DNA of 51,746 nt. Origin: an uncultured Bacteroidota bacterium. Its GTDB lineage: Bacteria; Bacteroidota; Bacteroidia; Flavobacteriales; Flavobacteriaceae. The stretch lies in contig CABYPD010000009.1 in the NCBI GenBank assembly GCA_902520835.1, positions 1 through 51,746 on the forward strand, in the 5' to 3' direction. Below are positions 16,441 through 24,808 of this stretch, piece by piece. The notes under the pieces were generated by a model. The model did not search any database. It had not been told where the DNA came from and worked only from the letters and a program-made list of their open reading frames with translations. Each line of letters opens with the position of its first letter. Positions within the stretch are counted from its first letter, which is position 1. A program made the translations under genes and the position numbers.

Positions 16441-17379
16441 ATGAATTATTTTTTAGTACCTATTTTATCAATATTATTTATTTTTTTACTTTTTGGAACA
16501 TTTTTTATTGTAAAACAACAGTCCGCTGCAATAGTAGAAAGGTTTGGAAAATTTGTTAGCGTAAGACACTCTGGTCTTCAAATTAAAATTCCAATAATTG
16601 ACAATGTTGCAGGCAGGCTTAGCCTAAGAATTCAACAGCTTGATGTTGTGGTTGAAACAAAAACAAAAGATGATGTTTTTGTAAAAGTAAAGGTTTCTGT
16701 TCAGTATAAAGTCATAAAAGACAAGGTTTATGATGCTTTTTATAAACTTGACTATCCTCAAGATCAAATTACTTCTTATGTTTTTGATGTTGTTAGAGCA
16801 GAAGTTCCAAAGATGATATTAGACGATGTTTTTGAAAAGAAGGATGACATAGCTATAGCTGTCAAAACAGAGCTAAACGATGCAATGCAAAACTATGGTT
16901 TTGATATTATTAAAACCTTAGTGACAGACATAGACCCTGATGCACAAGTAAAAGAGTCTATGAATAGAATTAACGCCTCTGAAAGAGAAAAGGTTGCTGC
17001 TCAATTTGAGGGAGATGCTCAAAGAATCTTAATTGTAGAAAGAGCTAAAGCTGAGGCTGAAAGCAAAAGGCTTCAAGGTCAAGGTATCGCAGATCAAAGA
17101 AGAGAAATTGCAAGAGGCCTTGAAGATTCAGTAAAAGTATTAAATGGTGTAGACATCAATTCTCAAGAAGCATCAGCTTTAATTGTTGTTACTCAGCACT
17201 ATGACACACTACAGTCTGTTGGATCAGAAAGCAACAGCAATTTAATATTAATGCCAAATTCACCACAATCAGGATCTGACATGCTTAACAACATGGTTGC
17301 TTCTTTTACGGCGAGCAATCAAATTGGCGAACAAATGAAAAAAGCAGCTTTGAAAAAAGAGGAAGAAAAAAAGAGCTAA
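16441..17379 (+). CDS. SPFH/Band 7 (stomatin/prohibitin-like) membrane protein
   Basis: The 312-residue protein has one N-terminal TM helix (about residues 3-24) followed by the Band 7 domain: VERFGKFVSVRHSGLQIKIP, QQLDVVVETKTKDDVFV and the YDAFYKL region. A long charged helical segment follows (ASEREKVAAQFEGDAQRI, then ERAKAEAESKRLQGQGIADQ). These proteins form large rings or lipid-microdomain scaffolds at the inner membrane and often modulate proteases. It ends 1 base from the convergent glnS gene. No partner NfeD-type protein is adjacent. Confidence 0.88.
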   Translation: MNYFLVPILSILFIFLLFGTFFIVKQQSAAIVERFGKFVSVRHSGLQIKIPIIDNVAGRLSLRIQQLDVVVETKTKDDVFVKVKVSVQYKVIKDKVYDAFYKLDYPQDQITSYVFDVVRAEVPKMILDDVFEKKDDIAIAVKTELNDAMQNYGFDIIKTLVTDIDPDAQVKESMNRINASEREKVAAQFEGDAQRILIVERAKAEAESKRLQGQGIADQRREIARGLEDSVKVLNGVDINSQEASALIVVTQHYDTLQSVGSESNSNLILMPNSPQSGSDMLNNMVASFTASNQIGEQMKKAALKKEEEKKS

Positions 17380-17380
17380 C

Positions 17381-19039
17381 TTATTTTTTATAATTGTCTC
17401 TTAAGCTAACGGTCTTGTTAAAAACAAGGCCGTTTTTATTTGAATTCGTATCTGCAACATAATAACCTTTTCTTTGAAATTGAAAAGAGTCTCCAGCGTT
17501 AGACTTTTCTAATACTTTTTCCCCAAAACCATTAAATTTCTTTATGGAATTTTTATTTAGAATTTTATCAAACTCCGAGGTGTCAAAATCTGCTGGTGAA
17601 GGGTGGTTAAATAGCCTTTCATATTCTCTTATTTCTATTGGGACTGAATGGGGTTGTGAAACCCAATGTAAAGTTGCCTTAACCTTGCGCTGACTCTCTG
17701 GGCTCCCACTTCCACTTTTACTTTTAGGATCATATGTACAATGAACCTCTGTAATATTCCCTTGAGGATCTTTAATCACCTTATTAGCTTTTATAATATA
17801 TGCCCCTTTAAGCCTAACTTCATTTTCGAGAGAGAGTCTAAAAAACTTTTTTGTTGGGTTTTCCATGAAATCATCTCTTTCAATGTATAGATTTTTAGAG
17901 AACATGACATCTCTGGACCCAGCTGTACTGCTTTCAGGGTTGTTCTCAAGAATTAGTTTTTCTTCAAGCTTCTCATAGTTTGTAAGGAAAATTTTAATAG
18001 GATCTTGAACAACCATTAGACGATTGCACTTTTTATTTAAATCTTCTCTAACACAAAACTCCAGAAGAGACATCTCAATTATGTTTTCTCTTTTTGCAAC
18101 CCCCGCCGTTTCAACAAACTTTTTTAATGAATTAGGAGAGTACCCTCTTCTTCTTAATCCTGAAATGGTGGGCATACGTGGGTCATCCCAACCATCTACT
18201 ATATTGTTTTCTACAAGAAATAAAAGCTTTCTTTTTGACGTAATAGTATGGCTTAAATTTAATCTTGCAAACTCTCTTTGTTTTGGGCGTATTTTATTAG
18301 AATCTACAACTTGATCTAAAAACCAATCATAAAGCTCTCTGTGTGGTTTAAACTCTAAAGTACATAGAGAGTGTGAGATTTGCTCAATGTAATCAGATTC
18401 TCCGTGAGTCCAATCATACATTGGGTAAACTATCCACTTGTCTTTAGTTCTTGGGTGTGGTTTGTTTATAACTCTGTAGATAACCGGATCTCTCATCAGC
18501 ATGTTCGGTGAAGACATGTCTATCTTTGCTCTTAAAACATTTTCGCCCTGCTTATAATGGCCCATGGTCATTTTTTTAAACATCGCTAAGCTTTCTTCAA
18601 TTGGCCTGTCTCTGAAGGGGCTATTTAGTCCAGGTTCTGTGGGTGTTCCTTTTTGGCTGGCAATTTTTTCAGAATTCTGAGAATCGACATATGCTTTATC
18701 GTTTTCAATTAAATTAACGGCCCAATCATGAAGTGTTTGGAAGTAGTCTGAAGCATAGAGTTCATTGTCCCATTTATAGTTTAGCCATTTTATATCGCTT
18801 TTTATGGCATCAATATATTTTTGTTCTTCCTTTTCTGGATTAGTGTCATCAAAACGCAAATTAATTTTTGCAGAATACTTTTTAGCTAGTTCAAAATTTA
18901 AAACTATTGCTTTTACATGTCCGATATGAAGATAGCCGTTTGGTTCTGGCGGGAATCTAAACCGGAGCCTGCTTTTATCAAAGCCATTTCTTAAGTCTTC
19001 ATCAATGATGTGTTCAATAAAGTTTTTGGCTTTTTTCAT
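17381..19039 (-). CDS. glnS: Glutaminyl-tRNA synthetase
   Basis: A 552-residue class I synthetase charging tRNA-Gln directly. Motifs are RFPPEPNGYLHIGH (28-41, HIGH type), LRFDDTNPEKEEQKYI, and the KMSKS-type SKRKL following NLSHTIT. The C-terminal beta-barrel anticodon-binding domains are present (ending in YYVADTNSNKNGLVFNKTV). The presence of GlnRS means the organism need not depend on the GatCAB route for Gln-tRNA. It is divergent from folB with a 54-bp promoter region. Confidence 0.97.
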   Translation of the reverse strand: MKKAKNFIEHIIDEDLRNGFDKSRLRFRFPPEPNGYLHIGHVKAIVLNFELAKKYSAKINLRFDDTNPEKEEQKYIDAIKSDIKWLNYKWDNELYASDYFQTLHDWAVNLIENDKAYVDSQNSEKIASQKGTPTEPGLNSPFRDRPIEESLAMFKKMTMGHYKQGENVLRAKIDMSSPNMLMRDPVIYRVINKPHPRTKDKWIVYPMYDWTHGESDYIEQISHSLCTLEFKPHRELYDWFLDQVVDSNKIRPKQREFARLNLSHTITSKRKLLFLVENNIVDGWDDPRMPTISGLRRRGYSPNSLKKFVETAGVAKRENIIEMSLLEFCVREDLNKKCNRLMVVQDPIKIFLTNYEKLEEKLILENNPESSTAGSRDVMFSKNLYIERDDFMENPTKKFFRLSLENEVRLKGAYIIKANKVIKDPQGNITEVHCTYDPKSKSGSGSPESQRKVKATLHWVSQPHSVPIEIREYERLFNHPSPADFDTSEFDKILNKNSIKKFNGFGEKVLEKSNAGDSFQFQRKGYYVADTNSNKNGLVFNKTVSLRDNYKK

Positions 19040-19046
19040 AAAAATT

Positions 19047-19054
19047 CAAAGGTA
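19047..19054 (-). promoter_or_regulatory. -7 promoter element for glnS
   Basis: On the minus strand this reads TACCTTTG, a perfect TAnnTTTG match, 7 bases before the glnS ATG. Confidence 0.5.
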
Positions 19055-19081
19055 ATTAAATTCTCCTTTGGGTTTAAAATT

Positions 19082-19089
19082 TATATTTG
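19082..19089 (+). promoter_or_regulatory. -7 promoter element for folB
   Basis: TATATTTG, a perfect TAnnTTTG match, ends 4 bases before the folB ATG at 19094. It sets the start: an open frame extends upstream to 19010, into glnS, but that part would lie before the transcription start. Confidence 0.5.
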
Positions 19090-19093
19090 CTAT

Positions 19094-19456
19094 ATGTACA
19101 AAATTTTTGTTGAAAATATTCGCTGCCATTCATTTCACGGGTGTTTGCCTGATGAAACAATAATAGGAGGAGAGTACAGGGTTGATGTTGTTGTTTTTTT
19201 AGAGAATGAAAAACTCAGTGGAAACGACGATCTAAATGAGACTATTGACTATTGTGATGTAACTAAAATTGTTGAGGATCATATGTCTGTTCCATGCAAA
19301 TTAATTGAAACAGTTTGTGAGAAAATTTGTGATAGCGTTTTGAGAATTTCTTCAAATATTGAAAAAGTAATGGCTTCGGTGACGAAAATAAACCCGCCTA
19401 TTGATGGTGATGTTGAAAAGGTTCGTGTAGAAATTGAAAAAAAGAGATCCAATTAG
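19094..19456 (+). CDS. folB: Dihydroneopterin aldolase
   Basis: A 120-residue FolB-family enzyme of folate synthesis, converting 7,8-dihydroneopterin to 6-hydroxymethyl-dihydropterin and glycolaldehyde. It shows CHSFHGCLPDE (the FHG segment is typical), the active-site region LNETIDYCDVT, and LIETVCEKICDSVL with the conserved glutamate; the final strand is KINPPIDGDVEKVRVEIEK. The start is ATG 19094 just after a -7 element. The length is normal for the family. tRNA-Cys follows on the same strand. Confidence 0.92.
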   Translation: MYKIFVENIRCHSFHGCLPDETIIGGEYRVDVVVFLENEKLSGNDDLNETIDYCDVTKIVEDHMSVPCKLIETVCEKICDSVLRISSNIEKVMASVTKINPPIDGDVEKVRVEIEKKRSN

Positions 19457-19467
19457 TTAAAATATTT

Positions 19468-19475
19468 TACTTTTG
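19468..19475 (+). promoter_or_regulatory. -7 promoter element for tRNA-Cys
   Basis: TACTTTTG, a perfect TAnnTTTG match, ends 9 bases before the first base of tRNA-Cys, a spacing suitable for a start just before the tRNA. Confidence 0.55.
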
Positions 19476-19484
19476 CTTCCTCAA

Positions 19485-19555
19485 GGCACTGTGGCCGAGT
19501 GGCTAGGCAGAGCTCTGCAAAAGCTTGTACAGCGGTTCGAATCCGCTCGGTGCCT
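19485..19555 (+). tRNA. tRNA-Cys (GCA anticodon)
   Basis: A 71-base cloverleaf can be drawn by hand. The acceptor stem GGCACTG pairs with CGGTGCC (one T-G pair), the D stem is GCC/GGC, and the anticodon stem GAGCT/AGCTT carries the loop CTGCAAA with GCA at 19517-19519. The T arm is AGCGG-TTCGAAT-CCGCT. The discriminator is T, as expected for tRNA-Cys. CCA is not encoded. Confidence 0.96.
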
Positions 19556-19563
19556 CTAAAATC

Positions 19564-19586
19564 AACCCCGTTTTAGGGGTTTTTTT
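19564..19586 (+). terminator. Rho-independent terminator after tRNA-Cys
   Basis: AACCCC (19564-19569), loop GTTTTA, GGGGTT (19576-19581) and a T run to 19586 form a clear intrinsic terminator. It overlaps the stop codon of the convergent lysE-like gene. Confidence 0.85.
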
Positions 19587-20199
19587 ATAGTCCTTTAAAA
19601 ATTAAAACTATTCCAAAAATTAATATTAGGATGTTAAGCCCTTGCCTTATATAAAAAAGCACCCTGTCTGTGAGTTTTGATTTTAACCTGCTAGATAGAA
19701 GAAACTTTAAAAGGTTTATTGCTAAATAGGTAATAACAGACACTATGAAGAAAGTCCAAATTTTTACTGGACTCATTTCAACCTTTGGGCCAAACCAAAC
19801 AATAACACCTGCCCAAATAACAAGGTAAGAAACATTAATAATGTTTAATAAAAAACCTTTGACTGTATATTTTAAAAGTCTTGTTTCCTCAACAGCCTTT
19901 GCTTTTTTAATTTTCTTTTTTTTAGCAACATTATTTATAAAAGAAACTACAGAATAAACGGTTAGAATTACCCCTCCTAATAAAAAAAGAGCTGGCTGAT
20001 TTTCTTCAGTTGCTATTTTACTGGCACCAAAATATGCAAGAGAAAAAAAAAGTAAATCAGAAACAATTACTCCAAAATCCATAAAAATAGCTTGCTTTAT
20101 TCCTCTGGTTATACTTGTTTCAAGTAAAATAAAAAAGATAGGGCCAAAGGAAAAAGATAAGATAAACCCAAATACTACTGCATCTATGTAATCGGCCAT
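19585..20199 (-). CDS. LysE/RhtB family transporter
   Basis: A 204-residue membrane protein with about six hydrophobic helices and the N-terminal LysE pattern: FGFILSFSFGPIFFILLETS, then GIKQAIFMDFGVIVSDL. Members export amino acids or related metabolites across the inner membrane; the substrate is not predictable. A lysine-rich loop (NNVAKKKKIKKAKA) lies in the middle. It follows an alpha/beta hydrolase gene on the same strand after 44 bases. Confidence 0.85.
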   Translation of the reverse strand: MADYIDAVVFGFILSFSFGPIFFILLETSITRGIKQAIFMDFGVIVSDLLFFSLAYFGASKIATEENQPALFLLGGVILTVYSVVSFINNVAKKKKIKKAKAVEETRLLKYTVKGFLLNIINVSYLVIWAGVIVWFGPKVEMSPVKIWTFFIVSVITYLAINLLKFLLSSRLKSKLTDRVLFYIRQGLNILILIFGIVLIFKGL

Positions 20200-20243
20200 T
20201 TTTTATTATAGAATAATTAAAAGTACTCTTTTATTCTAATTAT

Positions 20244-21023
20244 TTAAAGGCTTCTTATAAAAGAAATGGCGCGATTATTAAATTCTATTGGCTGGTCAAC
20301 ATTTACAACATGTCCAGAATTTTCAACTACTGAAAGCTGAGAAAGCTTCTGAGATTTTGAAATTTGTTTTATACTGGGCAAAAACATATAGTCTTCTCTT
20401 CCCATTAAATAAAGTGTTGGTATTTTAATATCAATTTGTCTAAACAATTTTAAAAGCGGATTTAAGTCAGACGTGAGCTTATACCAACGCATAAACTCTT
20501 TTTTGTATAGTTTTTTAGCTTCTCTTACAAATATAAGTCTTGACTCTTTATGGTTTTTTTTTGGCATGATTATATATGCGAAAAGTCTATAGATCCACAG
20601 ATAAGGAACAATTGATTTGAAAAGGTTTCCAAACCTCATTAAAATTTGAGATCTAACATTTAACTTCATTATGGCGCCAGCCATTACCATACTTTTAATT
20701 CGTTTTGGATAAGTTTCTGCGATCTGTCTAATTAAGATTGTTCCTAAGGAAATACCAACAAAATGAGAAGACTTTATTTTTTCTTTGTCTAACACGTCCA
20801 CTATGTCTTGGGCAAGTGAAGTGAACGTGTATTTTTTTTTAAAAGCATTTAAAAAACTTCTTTTAGATTTTCCATGACCTCTCAAATCTACCATTAAAAC
20901 ATTAAAGTGTTTTGAAAATTCTCTTATTTGTTTAAACCATATTGAGGAACTTCCACCAGCACCATGAACAAAGGTTACCCATGGTTTTGATTTTGAATTA
21001 GTATAAGTTGAATAATGTAACAT
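20244..21023 (-). CDS. Alpha/beta fold hydrolase
   Basis: A 259-residue hydrolase with the oxyanion segment HGAGG (20-24), DLRGHGKS, a nucleophile elbow GISLG (Ser92), an acid candidate in GREDYMF and a catalytic histidine in NSGHVV near the C-terminus, so the triad looks intact. No signal peptide is present, so it is probably cytoplasmic. The substrate is unknown. It starts 1 base after the rnr stop region, so the two are co-transcribed. Confidence 0.85.
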   Translation of the reverse strand: MLHYSTYTNSKSKPWVTFVHGAGGSSSIWFKQIREFSKHFNVLMVDLRGHGKSKRSFLNAFKKKYTFTSLAQDIVDVLDKEKIKSSHFVGISLGTILIRQIAETYPKRIKSMVMAGAIMKLNVRSQILMRFGNLFKSIVPYLWIYRLFAYIIMPKKNHKESRLIFVREAKKLYKKEFMRWYKLTSDLNPLLKLFRQIDIKIPTLYLMGREDYMFLPSIKQISKSQKLSQLSVVENSGHVVNVDQPIEFNNRAISFIRSL

Positions 21024-21024
21024 G

Positions 21025-23103
21025 TTAATAATCTAAAAGCTTTAAATCAATGTGTTTTTTTTCAATGTTTGTGCTTAAAACAGAGGCTTTCACATTGTCT
21101 CCTAGCGAATACTCTGCCAAAGTGTTTTGTCCAATAATTGTATTAGATTTTCTATCAAAGTTATAAAAGTCTCCAGGAATATCTTTCATTCTTACAAAAC
21201 CTTCACATTTGTTTTTATTTAACTCAACAAAAAGACCTCTCTCATTAATGCCAGAAACAACACCATGAAAAGTTTCTCCAACTTTATTAGAAAGATATTT
21301 TACTTGCATAAGTTTTAGTGAAGCTCTTTCTGCTTTAGTTGCTTTTTCTTCCATTGAACTACAATGAAGGCATAACGACTCTAACTCCTTTATTGGTTTT
21401 TTATTGTTATTTATTATATCGTTTATTAGGCGATGAACTATTAAGTCAGGATATCTTCTGATTGGAGATGTAAAGTGTGTATAATTATCAAACATTAAAC
21501 CAAAATGACCAATGTTTTGAGAGCTATATTTAGCTTTACTCATAGCTCTAATGACCATCATATCGATTATGTTTTTTTCTGGTTTGCCTTCAATAATTTT
21601 AAGCAACTTATTTATGGCTTTGTTTGGTTCTTTTGAGTTAGATATATTAATATTATACCCAAGTCTTTTTATGAAAGATTCAATTTCTGCTATTTTCTTT
21701 TCGTCGGGTTTATCGTGAACCCTAAAAACCCCTCTTCTTTTACTTTCAATTATTTTTTCTGCCACAGTAACATTTGCAAGCAACATAAACTCTTCTATAA
21801 GAAAATTAGCTTTCTTTTGCTTTTTTACATAATATCCTGTTGGCTCTCCTTTATTATTAACTTTAAACCTAACTTCCTCTTTGTTAAAAAATATAGAGCC
21901 GTTGTTTGATCGTTTTATTTTTAATGATTCAGCAATTTTATTTAAAAGAACAATTGCATCTGCTATTTCTTTTTTTACTTTTTTTTCTTTATTTAAAATA
22001 GTTAGTTCTTTTGGTATGTTATTTTTTTCTTTATCAATTATGAATTGAGCTTCTTCATAAGAAAATCTTTCATCAGAAATAATTTTACTTTTACTAATAC
22101 TTTTATTTATTATTTTAAAATTGCTATCAAAAGTTATGTAAACAGAAAAAACATTTTTTTCTTCGTGAGGGTTTAATGAACACTTGTCGTTTGACAAAAC
22201 CTCTGGCAACATTGGTACAACTCTATCTGAAAGATAAACACTTGTTGCTCTTTTAACCGCTTCTTTATCAATAATTGAATCTTTTATAACATAGTGAGAT
22301 ACATCTGCAATATGGATTCCTATTTCATAATTTTCTTTTGATTTTTTAAAAGAGATGGCGTCGTCAAAATCTTTAGCATCAACAGGGTCAATTGTAAATG
22401 TTAACTCTTTCGTATAGTCTTTTCTTTTTTTATTTTCTTCTACTTTTAAGTTTTTTGCCTCTTTTAAAACGTTTTTAGGAAAAACATAAGGTAAACTGAA
22501 CTCTTCTAAAATAGCATGTATTTGTGTATTGTGTTCTTTTTCATCACCAAGCGATTTTAATATTTTTCCATCAGGGTTTTCATATATCCAATCTTTAATT
22601 ATTACAACAACTAATTCATTTTTATAAGATTGCTTTTCATTAACTATAATTTTAAAGTCTTTTTTTGGGACCTTAACATATGATCTTCCGTTTTCTTCAA
22701 TTACTTTACCTACATATCTAGTTTCTTCTCTGTTTTTATGACTAAAAATTCTAACATTACTCTTTCTATCAATAAAATAATATACTAATTCATTATCAAA
22801 AACACCTTTAAGTTCTCTTCTTCTAGGTTTAAATTCAACGCCTGTTTCAAGGTCTATTATATTTCTCTTTTTAATTCTTGCTATAAGTAAATTTATTTTG
22901 CTATTAAATATAAACTTATCATTACCTGCACTAATTAAATACCCTCTTTTAACGAAGTCATAGAGAATGGTCTTTAAATTTTTAATATCTATTACTGAAT
23001 TTAGATAATACCTAATTTGTTTTAGATTAAATATTTTTTTTCTATTCTCTACAAAAAGATATAAAAGTTTTTTAGTGAAAATTTCAGGAATTATTTTTCT
23101 CAT
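21025..23103 (-). CDS. rnr: Ribonuclease R
   Basis: A 692-residue 3'-5' exoribonuclease of the RNB family. The catalytic motif DPVDAKDFDDAI is at 239-250, preceded by OB-fold cold-shock segments. The RNB core continues with HIADVSHYV and ends with HFTSPIRRYPDLIVHRL. A C-terminal S1 domain follows (GVVSGINERGLFVELN). It degrades structured RNA in the cytoplasm. It is the first gene of the rnr-hydrolase-lysE run and is divergent from rpiB across a 374-bp AT-rich gap. Confidence 0.96.
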   Translation of the reverse strand: MRKIIPEIFTKKLLYLFVENRKKIFNLKQIRYYLNSVIDIKNLKTILYDFVKRGYLISAGNDKFIFNSKINLLIARIKKRNIIDLETGVEFKPRRRELKGVFDNELVYYFIDRKSNVRIFSHKNREETRYVGKVIEENGRSYVKVPKKDFKIIVNEKQSYKNELVVVIIKDWIYENPDGKILKSLGDEKEHNTQIHAILEEFSLPYVFPKNVLKEAKNLKVEENKKRKDYTKELTFTIDPVDAKDFDDAISFKKSKENYEIGIHIADVSHYVIKDSIIDKEAVKRATSVYLSDRVVPMLPEVLSNDKCSLNPHEEKNVFSVYITFDSNFKIINKSISKSKIISDERFSYEEAQFIIDKEKNNIPKELTILNKEKKVKKEIADAIVLLNKIAESLKIKRSNNGSIFFNKEEVRFKVNNKGEPTGYYVKKQKKANFLIEEFMLLANVTVAEKIIESKRRGVFRVHDKPDEKKIAEIESFIKRLGYNINISNSKEPNKAINKLLKIIEGKPEKNIIDMMVIRAMSKAKYSSQNIGHFGLMFDNYTHFTSPIRRYPDLIVHRLINDIINNNKKPIKELESLCLHCSSMEEKATKAERASLKLMQVKYLSNKVGETFHGVVSGINERGLFVELNKNKCEGFVRMKDIPGDFYNFDRKSNTIIGQNTLAEYSLGDNVKASVLSTNIEKKHIDLKLLDY

Positions 23104-23477
23104 TAAATCTTTGCTAAATTACTTTTTAAAAGGATAAAACCGTTATCAACATTTTATTATTTATAAATAACATTATAAAAAGAATATTTAAAAGTTATTA
23201 TGATTATTATATACTGTTAATATGTATGATATCTTTTGTGTTTTTTAAAAACTATTTGAGATATTAAAATATTATAAACAATAAATATTAATATTAATTA
23301 TTTGAATTTCAATTTTATAGGCAGTTATCATTTATAGTTAATAACTTATAAATAGTATAAAATTTTAAAAAAAGGATGTCAATAAATACATTAATTTTGT
23401 TAAAAATAAATGATGGTTTTTATAAAAGGTAAATATTTAAAATATAATTCAAAATTATTAACAACAACTAACAAAAT
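23104..23477. other. 374-bp AT-rich intergenic region between rnr and rpiB
   Basis: This is the longest gene-free stretch in the window and is almost entirely A and T. It must hold the divergent promoters of rnr and rpiB. It contains TTATCAACA at 23143-23151, one base from a DnaA box, plus looser variants (TTATCATTT near 23325, TTATTAACA at 23455-23463). I see no open reading frame, tRNA or clear terminator in it. An origin role is only a possibility. Confidence 0.5.
23392..23399 (+). promoter_or_regulatory. Possible -7 promoter element for rpiB
   Basis: TAATTTTG matches TAnnTTTG and would give an rpiB leader of roughly 70 bases. The surrounding sequence is so AT-rich that a chance match is quite possible. 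Confidence 0.3.
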
Positions 23478-23909
23478 ATGAACATTATTATTTCAAATGA
23501 TCACGCTGGCGTTGAATTAAAAAACAAGGTTAAAGACTATTTAGAATCCAAAGGATACAATTTAAAAGACCTTGGAAATAATGATGGTGAAAGCGTGGAC
23601 TACCCTGATATTATACATCCACTTGCAAAAGAAATATCTGAAAACAATGAATATAAAGGAATTATTATGTGCGGTACAGGAAATGGAGTAAGTATGGTTG
23701 CTAATAAATATGAAGGAGTAAGAGCTGGATTGTGTTGGAGTAAAGATATTGCAGAACTTATAAGAAAACACAATAATGCAAACATATTAAGCTTACCGGC
23801 TAGATTTTTATCCATTAAAGATGCTTTGGAAATAGTAAAAGTTTTTTTAGAAACGGATTTTGAAGAGGGTGGAAGACACGAAAGAAGAGTTAATAAAATT
23901 GATAAATGA
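23478..23909 (+). CDS. rpiB: Ribose-5-phosphate isomerase B
   Basis: A 143-residue RpiB/LacAB-family isomerase interconverting ribose-5-phosphate and ribulose-5-phosphate. It shows NDHAGVELK (7-15), the active-site cysteine loop MCGTGNGVSM, and HNNANILSLPARF; the C-terminus ends EGGRHERRVNKI, as is usual for RpiB. Its stop overlaps the next gene's start as ATGA at 23906-23909, so the two are translationally coupled. Confidence 0.95.
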   Translation: MNIIISNDHAGVELKNKVKDYLESKGYNLKDLGNNDGESVDYPDIIHPLAKEISENNEYKGIIMCGTGNGVSMVANKYEGVRAGLCWSKDIAELIRKHNNANILSLPARFLSIKDALEIVKVFLETDFEEGGRHERRVNKIDK

Positions 23910-24340
23910 CTTGGGAGATTAAAGAGTGGTCAGAATTATCTATAAAAGAAGTTGAAAACATATTTTCATTAAGATCAGAAGTTTTTGTTGTTGAACAAGA
24001 TTGTGTCTATCAAGACATAGACGGTAAAGATCAAAAAGCAAAGCATGTTTTAGGAAAAAAAGAAAACGAGATAGTTGCTTACGCTAGAATTTTTAAACCA
24101 GGAGATTATTTTAAAGAAGCTTCTTTTGGAAGAACAGTTGTTAAAAAAGCATATAGAAAAAAAAAAACAGGGCATGATCTTGTAAAAAAATGTTTGGAAA
24201 ACATGAAAGACAAAATCATTAAAATATCTGCTCAATCTTATCTAAAAAGTTTTTATTCTTCACATGGTTTTAAAGCTGAAGGAGAGGAATATCTAGAAGA
24301 CGGCATTCCCCACACAGCAATGTTTTTAAAAAGACTATAA
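23906..24340 (+). CDS. GNAT family N-acetyltransferase (ElaA type)
   Basis: A 144-residue acetyltransferase of the ElaA subgroup. The recognisable parts are LRSEVFVVEQDCVYQDIDG (27-45), HVLGKKENEIVAYARIF, an acetyl-CoA loop in FGRTVVKKAYRKKKTGHDL, and SAQSYLKSFYSSHGFKAEG near the C-terminus. The substrate is unknown. It overlaps rpiB by 4 bases. Confidence 0.88.
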   Translation: MTWEIKEWSELSIKEVENIFSLRSEVFVVEQDCVYQDIDGKDQKAKHVLGKKENEIVAYARIFKPGDYFKEASFGRTVVKKAYRKKKTGHDLVKKCLENMKDKIIKISAQSYLKSFYSSHGFKAEGEEYLEDGIPHTAMFLKRL

Positions 24341-24345
24341 AACAG

Positions 24346-24798
24346 CTATTGAACAATATTGAACTCTATAATAGAAATAGAAATTGTCCAGGGGTCATTT
24401 GAGGTGCTGGTCATATAGGTTAAAATGTTTTTTGTCCCTGAAGAAATCCATATAGGCATTCTTATTATTTGTTGATTGTTGGCCGCAGTACTAGACATTG
24501 ATTGATATATTTTAGTCTTATTTATAAATAGACCAACTGCATTCCCTACAGGGTAAAGAGGATTATCTCCTCTAGTTCTATCACCCAAAGTTATTGCGGC
24601 CGAAACAACTTTCCACACTTTATTTTCCTCCAGGGTAATGCTTTCTAATAAAGTTTCTCCTGTGTTTGAGGCAGATCCATCAGTACCATTTAAAACTTGA
24701 GAATACTCTAGATTAATAACCCTATTAAACTGTAAGTTCCCTTGTGAGTAAACTACAGTGCTTACAAATAAAAAAGAGATAAATAATAATTTTTTCAT
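24346..24798 (-). CDS. Small exported beta-rich protein, function unknown
   Basis: A 150-residue protein with a standard signal peptide (residues 1-18, ending VVYSQG). The mature part is rich in Ser, Thr and beta-strand pattern and has no cysteines, repeats or known motifs that I can name. It is the last gene of a four-gene secreted cassette, 10 bases after the collagen-like fibre gene. Its position suggests it caps or accompanies the fibre protein, which is inference only. Confidence 0.7.
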   Translation of the reverse strand: MKKLLFISFLFVSTVVYSQGNLQFNRVINLEYSQVLNGTDGSASNTGETLLESITLEENKVWKVVSAAITLGDRTRGDNPLYPVGNAVGLFINKTKIYQSMSSTAANNQQIIRMPIWISSGTKNILTYMTSTSNDPWTISISIIEFNIVQ

Positions 24799-24808
24799 AA
24801 TAAGAAAT

